From Janthinobacterium violaceinigrum (GTDB lineage: Bacteria > Pseudomonadota > Gammaproteobacteria > Burkholderiales > Burkholderiaceae_D): a stretch of 36,235 nt of DNA. The notes below the pieces were generated by a model. It was not told the origin of the DNA. It was given only the letters and a program-made list of their open reading frames with translations, and searched no databases. The position numbers were made by a program, and so were the translations under genes. Where the stretch lies: the NCBI RefSeq assembly GCF_009208555.1, contig NZ_WFLI01000050.1:1-36235 (forward strand). The letters are read 5' to 3'. Position 1 is the stretch's first letter; every line of letters starts with the position of its first letter. Of the stretch, positions 16,204 to 23,579 are shown in pieces.

Positions 16204-16890
16204 TCAGTACGCCAGGGTACGCACGCCTTCCGGCATGCCCAGCAGGCAAACATTGGCGCCGCGCACGGCGAACAGGCCCACGGCGATGACGCCGACGATC
16301 TGGTTGATCTGCTGTTCCAGCGCCACCGGATCGGCGATCTGCAAGCCCAGCACGTCGATGATCTCGCCGCCGTTGTCCGTGATGAACGCTTCCGTGCTGC
16401 CCGCCTTCAGGCGCAAGCGGGGCGTGCCGCCCAGCGCGGCCAGCTGGCGCGACACGGCGGCGCGCGCCATCGGCACCACTTCCACCGGCAGCGGGAAGGC
16501 GCCCAGGGTGCTCACCAGCTTGGAGCCGTCGGCGATGCAGACAAACTGTTTCGATACGGAAGCCACGATCTTTTCACGCGTCAACGCCGCGCCGCCGCCC
16601 TTGATCATGGCGCCGCTGGCCGTGATTTCATCGGCGCCGTCGATGTAGACGGCGATCGATTCGACGTCATTCAGGTCGAAGACGGGAATGCCATGGCCGG
16701 CCAGGCGCGCAGCCGTCGCCTCGGACGAGGCGACCGTGCCCTTGATGCGGTCCTTGATCTTGGCCAGCTCATCGATGAAAAAATTGGCGGTGGAACCGGT
16801 ACCGACACCGATGATTTCACCGTCCACCACATAGGCTATGGCGGCGCGGGCTACGGCTTGCTTCAATTCGTCTTGGGTCATGGCATTCAA
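16204..16890 (-). CDS. rpiA: Ribose-5-phosphate isomerase A
   Basis: This 228-residue enzyme interconverts ribose 5-phosphate and ribulose 5-phosphate in the pentose phosphate pathway. Diagnostic segments are GVGTGSTANFFIDEL near residue 28 (phosphate loop), YIDGADEI near residue 82 and KGGGAALTREKIVA near residue 95, which carry the catalytic Asp, Glu and Lys. Two possible starts (MNAM) are three codons apart; the first is used. Single gene, convergent with the upstream membrane protein. Confidence 0.96.
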   Translation of the reverse strand: MNAMTQDELKQAVARAAIAYVVDGEIIGVGTGSTANFFIDELAKIKDRIKGTVASSEATAARLAGHGIPVFDLNDVESIAVYIDGADEITASGAMIKGGGAALTREKIVASVSKQFVCIADGSKLVSTLGAFPLPVEVVPMARAAVSRQLAALGGTPRLRLKAGSTEAFITDNGGEIIDVLGLQIADPVALEQQINQIVGVIAVGLFAVRGANVCLLGMPEGVRTLAY

Positions 16891-17034
16891 GCTAAAGTAA
16901 GGAATGGCGCTATTTTAACGGATTGCCAGCCCGGCCAACCGGCCATCATGACCGAGCATTCGATTTGATACAACAGTGAAGCGGGAAAAATTTGCCTCAG
17001 GGCAATTGCGCGGCCAATTACTCTCTATGCCCTT

Positions 17035-17060
17035 TAAAATATGCGAAAATGGCACGATTG
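17035..17060 (+). promoter_or_regulatory. Weak FliA-like promoter candidate for receiver-CheC-cyclase
   Basis: TAAA at 17035-17038 and CACGATTG at 17053-17060, 14 nt apart, partly resemble the sigma28 elements TAAA-N15-GCCGATAA, about 30 nt before the receiver start. Spacing is one short and the second box matches poorly. Confidence 0.2.
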
Positions 17061-17087
17061 ACCGATATGACGTTTCAGGAATAGCAA

Positions 17088-17456
17088 ATGAATCACAGTA
17101 AACAGGTACTTGTTGTCGATGACAGCCGGGTTTCACGTTTGATGTCGCATCAGTTCATCCTCAGCAAACATGCCGACTGGCAGGTCATTGAGGCGGCGAC
17201 AGGCGAAGAAGCCCTGGAAAAAGTCAAGGCAGCCACCCCTGTCCTGATATTACTGGATGTCAACATGCCCGGCATGGGCGGCATGGCGGCGGCGGAACAA
17301 TTGCGCGCGCTGTGCCCGCAAACGCACATCGTGCTCGTCACGGCGAATGTGCAAAACGCCATCCGCCAGCGCGCCAGCGAACTGGGCGTGGGCTTCATGG
17401 AAAAACCGATCACGGAAACTCGTATCCACCAGCTGATCGCATCCCTGGGATTGTGA
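17088..17456 (+). CDS. Single-domain CheY-like response regulator
   Basis: This 122-residue protein is a lone receiver domain: acidic pair Asp11/Asp12, phosphoacceptor Asp57 in LLDVNMPG, Thr85 and the conserved Lys106 in MEKPIT. There is no output domain. AGGAA lies before the ATG. A CheC-type phosphatase begins 2 nt after its stop, and a diguanylate cyclase follows, so it is probably the phosphorylated signal carrier of that module. The cognate kinase is not obvious; the histidine kinase at 19213 belongs with another regulator. Confidence 0.9.
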   Translation: MNHSKQVLVVDDSRVSRLMSHQFILSKHADWQVIEAATGEEALEKVKAATPVLILLDVNMPGMGGMAAAEQLRALCPQTHIVLVTANVQNAIRQRASELGVGFMEKPITETRIHQLIASLGL

Positions 17457-17458
17457 GC

Positions 17459-18085
17459 ATGGTCAATCTCTCCGAACTCGAAAACGATGCCCTCGTAGAG
17501 ATATTCAACATCGGGGTGGGCCATGCGGCCGCCGCGATGAGCGAGATCGTCAATGAAGAAGTCACCATGTCGGTGCCTTCCATCACGTTCCTGAACCGTG
17601 CCGATGCGGCCGCCCTGCTGGGCAGCAAGAAGGATGGCGAGCGCATCTGCGGCGTCAGCCAGCATTACGACGGCGCCTTCGCCACCGAAGCCATCCTGAT
17701 GTTCCCGGAAGACAAGAGCCTGGAAATCGTGCGCCTGATGGTGGGCGACGCCATGCCGCTGCAGGAACTGACGGAGATGGAACAGGAAGCGATGAGCGAG
17801 ATCGGCAACATCATCCTCAATTCCTGCGTCGGCACCCTGGCCAACCTGTTCGACAGCGAACTGCATGGCTCGCTGCCCCTGTACCACGTGGGCACCAGCG
17901 CGGAAATCCTGTCCTCGTTCGGCGGCCAGGATGACGAGGCCGTCGTGCTGATGCTGCATATCGACTTCGTGCTCTCCAAGCACCAGATCCACGGCTATGT
18001 GGCGTTTGTGCTCGACCTGTCCGCCTTGCACGACCTGAAGCAGCAAGTCAGCCGCTACCTGGCCAAGGTCCTGGGACAGGCGTGA
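17459..18085 (+). CDS. CheC-family phosphatase
   Basis: This 208-residue protein has the two-fold CheC/CheX/FliY-type architecture. The first half shows Asp10-x3-Glu14-x2-Asn17 with Pro40 downstream; the second half repeats the pattern in EAMSEIGNIILNS, so both predicted active sites keep the catalytic Glu and Asn. Family members dephosphorylate CheY-like receivers, and a lone receiver is encoded immediately upstream. No surrounding chemoreceptor, CheA or CheW gene is seen. It overlaps the cyclase start by 4 nt (GTGA). Confidence 0.85.
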   Translation: MVNLSELENDALVEIFNIGVGHAAAAMSEIVNEEVTMSVPSITFLNRADAAALLGSKKDGERICGVSQHYDGAFATEAILMFPEDKSLEIVRLMVGDAMPLQELTEMEQEAMSEIGNIILNSCVGTLANLFDSELHGSLPLYHVGTSAEILSSFGGQDDEAVVLMLHIDFVLSKHQIHGYVAFVLDLSALHDLKQQVSRYLAKVLGQA

Positions 18086-19062
18086 CGATCATGCCGGATG
18101 CATTGCATCGACTCGCCCTGCTCGAAAGCATACTCGGTGCCGTCAACCTGGGCGCCATCGTGCTCGATGAGCAGCACCGCATCGTGCTGTGGAATAACTG
18201 GATGGCGCGCCACTCCGCATGCCCGGCCGACGCCGTGCTGGGCCAGGATTTCTTTGCCGTGTATCCGGAGCTGCGGCACAAGCGCATCGATTCGGCCATC
18301 ACCCAGGCCCTGCGCGACAATTTCCAGTCGCTGCTGTCGCAAACCCTGCACAAGGCGCCGTTCGCCCTGTACACGCATGGCGCGGGCAGTGGTGCGGCAG
18401 AAGGCCAGGAACGCATGCAGCAGGCCATCGCCGTCACACCGATCAATTTACCCGGTTCGCCGCGCCATTGCCTGATCCAGATCAATGACGTCACCATCGC
18501 CGTAGGGCGCGAAAAGCTGCTGCGCGAACAGACCATGGTGCTGCGTTCGCAAACCTTTGCCGACGGCTTGACGGGCATCGCCAACCGCCGCCATTTCGAC
18601 GTGGCGATCGAGAAGGAAATGCGGCGCGCCATGCGCACGGGCAGCCCCCTGTCGCTGCTGATGATCGATATCGACCATTTCAAGGATTACAACGACCACT
18701 ATGGCCACCAGCAGGGCGACGGCTGCCTGATCCGCGTGGCGGCCGAGCTGGCCGCCATGCTGCAGCGCCCCACCGACCTGCTGGCCCGCTATGGCGGCGA
18801 GGAATTTGCCGCCATCCTGCCCGACACGGATGCGGCGCAGGCGCTGAGCATGGCCGAGGCCATCCGCCAGCGGGCGGCCGACCTGCGCATTCCGCATGCC
18901 AAGACGGGCAACGACGTCAAGCACATCACGGTCAGCATCGGCATCGCCACGCAGCACCCGCAGCAGCAACTGGCCATCTCCGCCCTGATCGGCGCCGCCG
19001 ACCGCGCCCTGTACCTGGCCAAGCGCGCCGGACGCAACCGCGTGATGGTGCAACCGCTATAA
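18082..19062 (+). CDS. PAS-GGDEF diguanylate cyclase
   Basis: This 326-residue enzyme is predicted to make cyclic di-GMP. A PAS domain covers residues ~15-140 (GAIVLDEQHRIVLWNNWM). The GGDEF domain covers ~155-325 with DGLTGIANRRHFD, the metal-binding Asp in MIDIDHFK and the active-site GGEEF at 238-242. An RxxD inhibitory I-site, Arg229-Asp232, is correctly placed five residues before, so product feedback is expected. No membrane segment. The GTG at 18082 overlaps the CheC gene stop; ATG at 18091 is the alternative. It is the last gene of the receiver-CheC-cyclase unit. Confidence 0.9.
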   Translation: MTIMPDALHRLALLESILGAVNLGAIVLDEQHRIVLWNNWMARHSACPADAVLGQDFFAVYPELRHKRIDSAITQALRDNFQSLLSQTLHKAPFALYTHGAGSGAAEGQERMQQAIAVTPINLPGSPRHCLIQINDVTIAVGREKLLREQTMVLRSQTFADGLTGIANRRHFDVAIEKEMRRAMRTGSPLSLLMIDIDHFKDYNDHYGHQQGDGCLIRVAAELAAMLQRPTDLLARYGGEEFAAILPDTDAAQALSMAEAIRQRAADLRIPHAKTGNDVKHITVSIGIATQHPQQQLAISALIGAADRALYLAKRAGRNRVMVQPL

Positions 19063-19130
19063 GAAAAGCAACGTAGGGCAAAGGATTCCAGTAGACATCT
19101 TTACGGCGTGTGCGTAGACTCGTGACTAGA

Positions 19131-19159
19131 TTGCAGCAACAATAACAAGAATTTATCTG
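19131..19159 (+). promoter_or_regulatory. Possible promoter of the kinase-regulator operon
   Basis: TTGCAG (19131-19136) and TATCTG (19154-19159) are 17 nt apart, about 50 nt before the GTG start at 19213. The -10 is weak. Confidence 0.35.
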
Positions 19160-19212
19160 TGGTATCTATCCCTGCGCATGGCCCTCCATGCGGGACATGG
19201 CCAGGAGCGCTT

Positions 19213-20880
19213 GTGAACCTCGATCCTCCCCTCAGATCCGGCTTGCCGGGTGCCGGCATGGATACGACCATGGTGAACGGCATGCGTTTGCTGCTGTCGA
19301 GCGCCACTTTGCTGACCCTGTTCATCGATCCCGAAAGCGCCGGCAAACTGAGCAGGATTACCTGGCTGATCTTTTCCGCCTACACCATGCACAGCCTGTT
19401 GCTCTACGTGCTGACCCTGCTGGGCTTCAGCCTGCCCCAGGACATCCTGCTGTACTGGCTGGACGTGGCCTGGTATGCGCTGATCGTGTTTTCCACCAGC
19501 AGCCACAACAATTTATTCTTCCTGTTTTTCTTCTTTGCCATCCTGACCTCGTCATTCCAGCGGGGCTTCGAGGAGGGTGCGCGCGTCACGCTCGCTTCGG
19601 CCGGCCTGTTCGCCGCCACCGCCCTGTTCGGCGAAACGGATGCGGAACTGTCGCGCCTGCTGCTGCGCACCACCTTCCTGCTGGCGCTCGGCTACATGAT
19701 CGCCTACTGGGGCGGCTCGGCCATCACGCAGCGCAGCCACCTGGCGCTGCTGCGCGACGTCAGCCAGCTGTCCAATCCCCGCTTCGGCGTCGACCAGACC
19801 ATCACCTCGGTGCTGGAAAAAACCCGCAGTTATTTCAACGGCCGCAGTTGCCTGCTGGTGATGCAGGACAAGGGCACGCGGGTCTGGTCGCTGCGCAGCG
19901 TGATTCAGACGGCAACGGGCGTCGTGCACACGAGCTCGCTCCTGAGCGACGATGCCGCCAGCCCCCTGCTTGCTTTTCCCGCCGATAAAATCGCGCTGTA
20001 CAACCAGCCCGCGGGACGCTGGCTGCCGTGGAGCGGCGGCGCGCGCATGCTCGAGCCCGACAGCGGGCGCTGGCTGCGGCATGACGAGGCGGCAGGAGCC
20101 CGCCTGGCCGAGCTGCTCGAAGCGCATGCCTTCATCAGCGCGCCGCTGCCTTTGCGTAATGGCAAGGGCCGCATCTTCATCGTGTCCGCCACCAGCATGA
20201 GCAAGACGGACGCCCTGTTCCTCAGCCATATAGGCGCGCAGGCGTTTCCCGTCATTGAAAACATCGACCTGCTCGACCGCCTGGCCTCGCAGGCGGCCTC
20301 GCGCGAGCGCGAAAAGATCGCGCGCGACCTGCATGACACGGCCGTGCAGCCGTATATCGGCCTGCGCCACGGCCTGGCTGCCCTGCGCAACGAAGCCACG
20401 CCGGGCAACCCGCTGCTGCCGGAACTGGAAAAACTGATCATCATGTCGGGCCAGGTGATTACGGACCTGCGCAGCTACGCGCGCACGTTCAAGAACGGCC
20501 AGGTGCAAAGCGAGCCGGAACTGCTGGTGGCGCTGCGCCGCCAGGCCACGCAGATCCGCGAATTCTATGGCATCGACATCGCCCTGCACATCGAAGGCGA
20601 CCTGCACATCAACGACCGCCTGGCGGCCGAGGTGTTCCAGATCGTCAACGAGGGCATGAGCAATATCCGCAAGCATACCTCGGCGCGCCACGGCGCCGTC
20701 AAGCTGACCTGCGTACAGGGCGCGCTGCACATCAGCATCGACAATGAGTGCGCCGCCGCACACGTGCCCGATTTCCTGCCCGACTCGCTGGCCGAGCGCG
20801 CCGCCGCCCTGGGCGGCAACGCCCGCGTCACGCACAGCATGCTGGGCAACACCTCCGTGCAGATCGAGATCCCCATATGA
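19213..20880 (+). CDS. NarL-type membrane sensor histidine kinase
   Basis: This 555-residue protein has an N-terminal membrane region of about five to six helices (residues ~25-170), a GAF-like middle (~190-355) and a HisKA_3 dimerisation domain with the phosphoacceptor His374 in ARDLHDTAVQPYIGL, followed by an HATPase region with the N-box NEGMSNIRKH. The ATP lid is unusual: DNEC occurs where DNGxG is expected, and DSLAERAAALGG replaces the usual GxxGMRER. AGGAG (19203-19207) is 5 nt before the GTG chosen as start; the open frame also allows a GTG at 19159. It overlaps the regulator gene in ATGA, so they are a two-component pair. Confidence 0.85.
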   Translation: MNLDPPLRSGLPGAGMDTTMVNGMRLLLSSATLLTLFIDPESAGKLSRITWLIFSAYTMHSLLLYVLTLLGFSLPQDILLYWLDVAWYALIVFSTSSHNNLFFLFFFFAILTSSFQRGFEEGARVTLASAGLFAATALFGETDAELSRLLLRTTFLLALGYMIAYWGGSAITQRSHLALLRDVSQLSNPRFGVDQTITSVLEKTRSYFNGRSCLLVMQDKGTRVWSLRSVIQTATGVVHTSSLLSDDAASPLLAFPADKIALYNQPAGRWLPWSGGARMLEPDSGRWLRHDEAAGARLAELLEAHAFISAPLPLRNGKGRIFIVSATSMSKTDALFLSHIGAQAFPVIENIDLLDRLASQAASREREKIARDLHDTAVQPYIGLRHGLAALRNEATPGNPLLPELEKLIIMSGQVITDLRSYARTFKNGQVQSEPELLVALRRQATQIREFYGIDIALHIEGDLHINDRLAAEVFQIVNEGMSNIRKHTSARHGAVKLTCVQGALHISIDNECAAAHVPDFLPDSLAERAAALGGNARVTHSMLGNTSVQIEIPI

Positions 20881-21578
20881 ACGACAATCGCGCCATGCCG
20901 CACGCCAGCCATACCATCAGCGTCATGCTGGTGGACGATCACAAGACCATGCTGTGGGGCCTGGAGCGGCTGATCGGCGGCGAGCATTCGGGCATGCGGG
21001 TGGTTGCCACGGCGTCCGACGGCGCCGAGGCGCTGGAACAGGCGAAGGCGCTGCAGCCGGACGTGATCGTGCTGGACCTGGACCTGGGCGGCATCAGCTC
21101 GCTGGCCATCCTGCCCGCGCTGGCGCAGCGCGGCAGCACGCGCGTGCTGGTGCTGACGGCCAGCCACGACCAGGCCATCCTGGACCAGACGGTGCTCAAG
21201 GGCGCGCGCGGCATCGTCAGCAAGGACGCGCCCGCGGAGATGGTACTGAAAGCCATCGAAAAGGTGTACCACGGCGAGCTGTGGCTGGAACACGCGATGC
21301 TGGGACGCATGCTGACGCAACTGACCCAGCCCGGCGGCGGTTCGGCGCAAGCCGTCGCCGTCGCCAGCCTGACCCTCAAGGAAAGAAAGATCATCGCCGC
21401 GCTGGTGCACGGCAGCGGCACGCCGGCCAAGCTGCTGGCGGATCAGCTGTTCATCTCCGAACACACCTTGCGCAATCACCTGACCTCGATCTACCGCAAG
21501 CTGGGCGTGTACAACCGCCTGGAACTGTACGCCTACGCCACCAAGCACCAGCTGGGCGAATTGCCGCCCGGCGCCTGA
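20877..21578 (+). CDS. LuxR/NarL-type response regulator
   Basis: This 233-residue protein has a receiver domain (residues ~14-135; acidic pair Asp20/Asp21, phosphoacceptor Asp67 in VLDLDLGG, Lys in VSKDAPAE) and a C-terminal LuxR-type helix-turn-helix (ERKIIAALVHG through ISEHTLRNHLTSIYRKLGV). It starts in ATGA overlap with the sensor kinase. It lies immediately upstream of the Tad pilus operon and is a plausible controller of it, but this is inference from position only. Confidence 0.92.
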   Translation: MNDNRAMPHASHTISVMLVDDHKTMLWGLERLIGGEHSGMRVVATASDGAEALEQAKALQPDVIVLDLDLGGISSLAILPALAQRGSTRVLVLTASHDQAILDQTVLKGARGIVSKDAPAEMVLKAIEKVYHGELWLEHAMLGRMLTQLTQPGGGSAQAVAVASLTLKERKIIAALVHGSGTPAKLLADQLFISEHTLRNHLTSIYRKLGVYNRLELYAYATKHQLGELPPGA

Positions 21579-21591
21579 CCCCGCCCCTGTC

Positions 21592-21690
21592 GCGCGGCCG
21601 CCACCTGGCCGCGCACCGCCTCCCCGCCCTCCCCTGCCTGCCCCCCCTGCGGCGCCATCGGCCTGCCCCGCCACGCCCCTGCGCATCGAA
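21592..21690 (+). terminator. GC hairpin plus C-rich, G-poor tract
   Basis: GCGCGGCC/GGCCGCGC (8-bp stem, 7-nt loop, 21592-21614) follows the regulator stop by 13 nt, then comes a strongly C-rich, G-poor stretch to about 21690. There is no T-tract, so this looks more like a Rho-dependent termination region than an intrinsic terminator. The rest of the spacer carries regulatory-looking sites and no gene. Confidence 0.45.
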
Positions 21691-21698
21691 CTCGACCA

Positions 21699-21710
21699 TG
21701 ACAATTGTCA
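21699..21710. promoter_or_regulatory. Perfect 12-bp palindrome upstream of Tad locus
   Basis: TGACAATTGTCA is a perfect dyad in the spacer between the response regulator and the pilus genes. It may be an operator; the regulator is unknown. Confidence 0.35.
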
Positions 21711-21754
21711 CGAAAAAAACAAGCAGTTCCTCCTCGCAATAAAAGGATGTTCTT

Positions 21755-21768
21755 CTGATGTAGATCAA
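21755..21768 (+). promoter_or_regulatory. FNR/ANR-like box upstream of Tad locus
   Basis: CTGATGTAGATCAA matches the FNR consensus TTGAT-N4-ATCAA with one mismatch. A possible -10, TATAGT, lies at 21781-21786. The box centre is about 31 nt from the implied start, not the classical -41.5, so action as repressor or on another start is possible. Confidence 0.45.
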
Positions 21769-21839
21769 GTTGCCAACTTCTATAGTGGTTTTACCGAAGT
21801 GCAGATCACCGCGCGGCCCACCACGACACGGAGCACAGC

Positions 21840-21986
21840 ATGCGCTTTGACAAGTTTCTTCCGACGGCCCTGATCACCTACTTGCAGGGCAAGGAAAAAG
21901 CTGCGTTCTACCGCTATGCACTGGTGGCGGCCCTCATGGCGGTGGTGTGCATCATCGGACTGCTGGCACTGGGCGAAAGCCCATGA
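21840..21986 (+). CDS. 48-residue Flp-like membrane protein without cleavage motif
   Basis: A small protein with one transmembrane helix (residues ~25-44) is preceded by a good ribosome site (GGAG, 6 nt before ATG). Its core YALVAALMAVV aligns with the Flp pilin core YGLIAALIAVV of the gene 84 nt downstream. In that alignment Lys20 replaces the Gly before the cleavage site and Arg25 replaces the invariant Glu at +5, so TadV should not process it. It may be a diverged pilin that stays in the membrane as an assembly or regulatory factor. It could also be a decaying copy, but the intact frame and ribosome site argue otherwise. Confidence 0.6.
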   Translation: MRFDKFLPTALITYLQGKEKAAFYRYALVAALMAVVCIIGLLALGESP

Positions 21987-22069
21987 GTCCGCCAAGCCGA
22001 AGCATCAGCAAGCCCAGCTGCAATACCGTTTTACCCACCGCTGTATCTTAACCACCGCTAGGAGTTGTC

Positions 22070-22243
22070 ATGAACCTCATCAAAAACTTTATCCGCGAAG
22101 AAGATGGCGTCACTGCAATCGAGTATGGCCTGATCGCTGCCCTGATCGCCGTCGTGATCATCGCCGCCGTCACCATCGTCGGCACGCAGCTGAAAAAAAC
22201 CTTCAGCACCATCGGCACCAAGCTCACCACCGCCAACGGCTGA
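22070..22243 (+). CDS. flp: Flp-family type IVb prepilin, probable major pilin
   Basis: This 57-residue prepilin has a 13-residue leader ending EDG, then VTAIEYGLIAALIAVV, the Flp signature: Gly13 at -1, Glu18 at +5, Tyr19 at +6, followed by a hydrophobic helix and a short polar tail. TadV (23576) would cut after Gly13, and the mature pilin would form the Tad fimbria used in surface attachment. AGGAG (22060-22064) gives a strong ribosome site. A stable hairpin begins 10 nt after the stop. Confidence 0.93.
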   Translation: MNLIKNFIREEDGVTAIEYGLIAALIAVVIIAAVTIVGTQLKKTFSTIGTKLTTANG

Positions 22244-22252
22244 TGCGTCGCA

Positions 22253-22281
22253 GTCCGGGCCGGTCCAGCGCCAGCCCGGAC
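22253..22281 (+). terminator. Intercistronic hairpin after flp
   Basis: GTCCGGGC/GCCCGGAC form a perfect 8-bp stem around a 13-nt loop. Only AGTTCTC follows, not a T-tract. It could be a partial terminator or a 3' stabiliser that raises pilin mRNA over downstream messages. Confidence 0.5.
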
Positions 22282-22338
22282 AGTTCTCCCCGACACACTC
22301 CAGCATGCCCACCTTGACTCTGCATAGCGAGGCCCATC

Positions 22339-22512
22339 GTGAAATCTTTCTTCCGCCGTTTATCCGACGAGTCGGCCGTCACAGCGATCGAATACGCGCT
22401 GCTGGCGGGCCTGATAGCGGTAGTGCTGGTGATCACGATCACCGTGCTCGGCGACCAGGTCAAGCTGCTGTTTGTCTACGTCAAGGACCAAGTGGTCCTG
22501 GCCCTGTCATGA
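22339..22512 (+). CDS. Second Flp-family prepilin
   Basis: This 57-residue protein has the same layout as the first Flp: a basic leader, then AVTAIEYALLAGLIAVV, with Glu18 and Tyr19 conserved. The residue before the expected cut is Ala13 instead of Gly, which may reduce processing. Start is a GTG with GAGG 8 nt upstream. The stop overlaps the ATG of the PAP2 gene (ATGA). It may be a minor pilin or the alternative pilin subunit. Confidence 0.85.
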   Translation: MKSFFRRLSDESAVTAIEYALLAGLIAVVLVITITVLGDQVKLLFVYVKDQVVLALS

Positions 22513-23579
22513 ACGCCCTGCGCGCCTCGCTGCGCACCCACCGCGCCCTGCTGCTGATCGTGCTGCTGTACGCCGCAGCCGCCGCACTGCTGGCCGGCGG
22601 CCTGCCCAGCGCATCGGACATTCTCAACGTGCTGGCCGGCTTCCTCGTGGCCATCCTCACGGGCCCCATCTTCATCCTGTGCGGCTACACCATCCATGTC
22701 ATGGTGATGCGGCGGCCGCACCGCCTGTGCCACTACCTGTACCACGATCTGCGCCGCTACCTGAGCAACGAGCGCCTGCTGCACGCGCTGCCGGCCATGC
22801 TGCTGATCCCCATCTTCGCCTCCAGCTTCACCGTCTTCAAGGCCGCCATCCCGCGCCTGCACCCCTACACCTGGGATGCCACCCTGTCCGCCTGGGACAT
22901 GGCCCTGCACGGCGGCATGGCGCCATGGGAAAGGCTGCAGCCGCTGCTGGGCCATCCGCTGATCACGGGCCTGCTGAACTTCAGCTACCATTTCTGGTTC
23001 TTCCTGTTCTACGCCATCCTGTACTGGCTCATCCTCGATACGCGCCGCCCGCTGCTGCGCATGCAGTTCCTGCTCAGCTTTGCACTGACCTGGATCGCGC
23101 TGGGCAGCATCCTGGCCGTGCTGTTCGCCTCCGTCGGCCCCTGCTACTACGGCCACTTCCACAGCAGCGATCCGTATGCGCCGCTGATGGCCTACCTGCA
23201 TGACGCCAACCAGCACGTCCCCGTCTGGGCCCTGCAGGTGCAGGACATGCTGTGGCAAGGCTATCAAAGCAAGGGCAGCAACGGCGAACTGGGCATTGCA
23301 GCCATGCCCAGCATGCACGTGGCCACGGCCATGCTGATGGCCATGATGGGCTGGAGAGTCAGCCGCGCCGCCGGGATCGCCCTGTCCGCCTTTGCCGTGA
23401 TGATCATGCTCGGCTCCATCCACCTGGGCTGGCACTACGCCGTCGACGGCTATGTGGGTGCGGCCGGCGCGGCGCTGGTCTGGCACCTGGTGGGACGGCT
23501 GCTGGGCAGCCAGGTGGCGGCACCGGCCATGAACCTGGCCACGGTGCCCTGCATGAGCAAGGAAGGACTGACGTCATGA
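22509..23579 (+). CDS. PAP2-family membrane phosphatase (Aur1/Ipt1-like)
   Basis: This 356-residue protein has multiple membrane helices and acid-phosphatase-type motifs: PSMH at 267-270 and HLGWHYAVDG at 305-314, whose His309-x3-Asp313 pair is typical of the catalytic third motif. The first motif is around FKAAIPRLHPYTWD (110-123), which together with the long N-terminus suggests the inositolphosphorylceramide-synthase-like PAP2_3 subgroup. Such enzymes remove or transfer phosphate from lipid phosphates. It overlaps flp2 upstream and tadV downstream in ATGA, so it is translationally embedded in the Tad operon. A role in pilus or envelope lipid/glycan chemistry is inference. Confidence 0.8.
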   Translation: MNALRASLRTHRALLLIVLLYAAAAALLAGGLPSASDILNVLAGFLVAILTGPIFILCGYTIHVMVMRRPHRLCHYLYHDLRRYLSNERLLHALPAMLLIPIFASSFTVFKAAIPRLHPYTWDATLSAWDMALHGGMAPWERLQPLLGHPLITGLLNFSYHFWFFLFYAILYWLILDTRRPLLRMQFLLSFALTWIALGSILAVLFASVGPCYYGHFHSSDPYAPLMAYLHDANQHVPVWALQVQDMLWQGYQSKGSNGELGIAAMPSMHVATAMLMAMMGWRVSRAAGIALSAFAVMIMLGSIHLGWHYAVDGYVGAAGAALVWHLVGRLLGSQVAAPAMNLATVPCMSKEGLTS

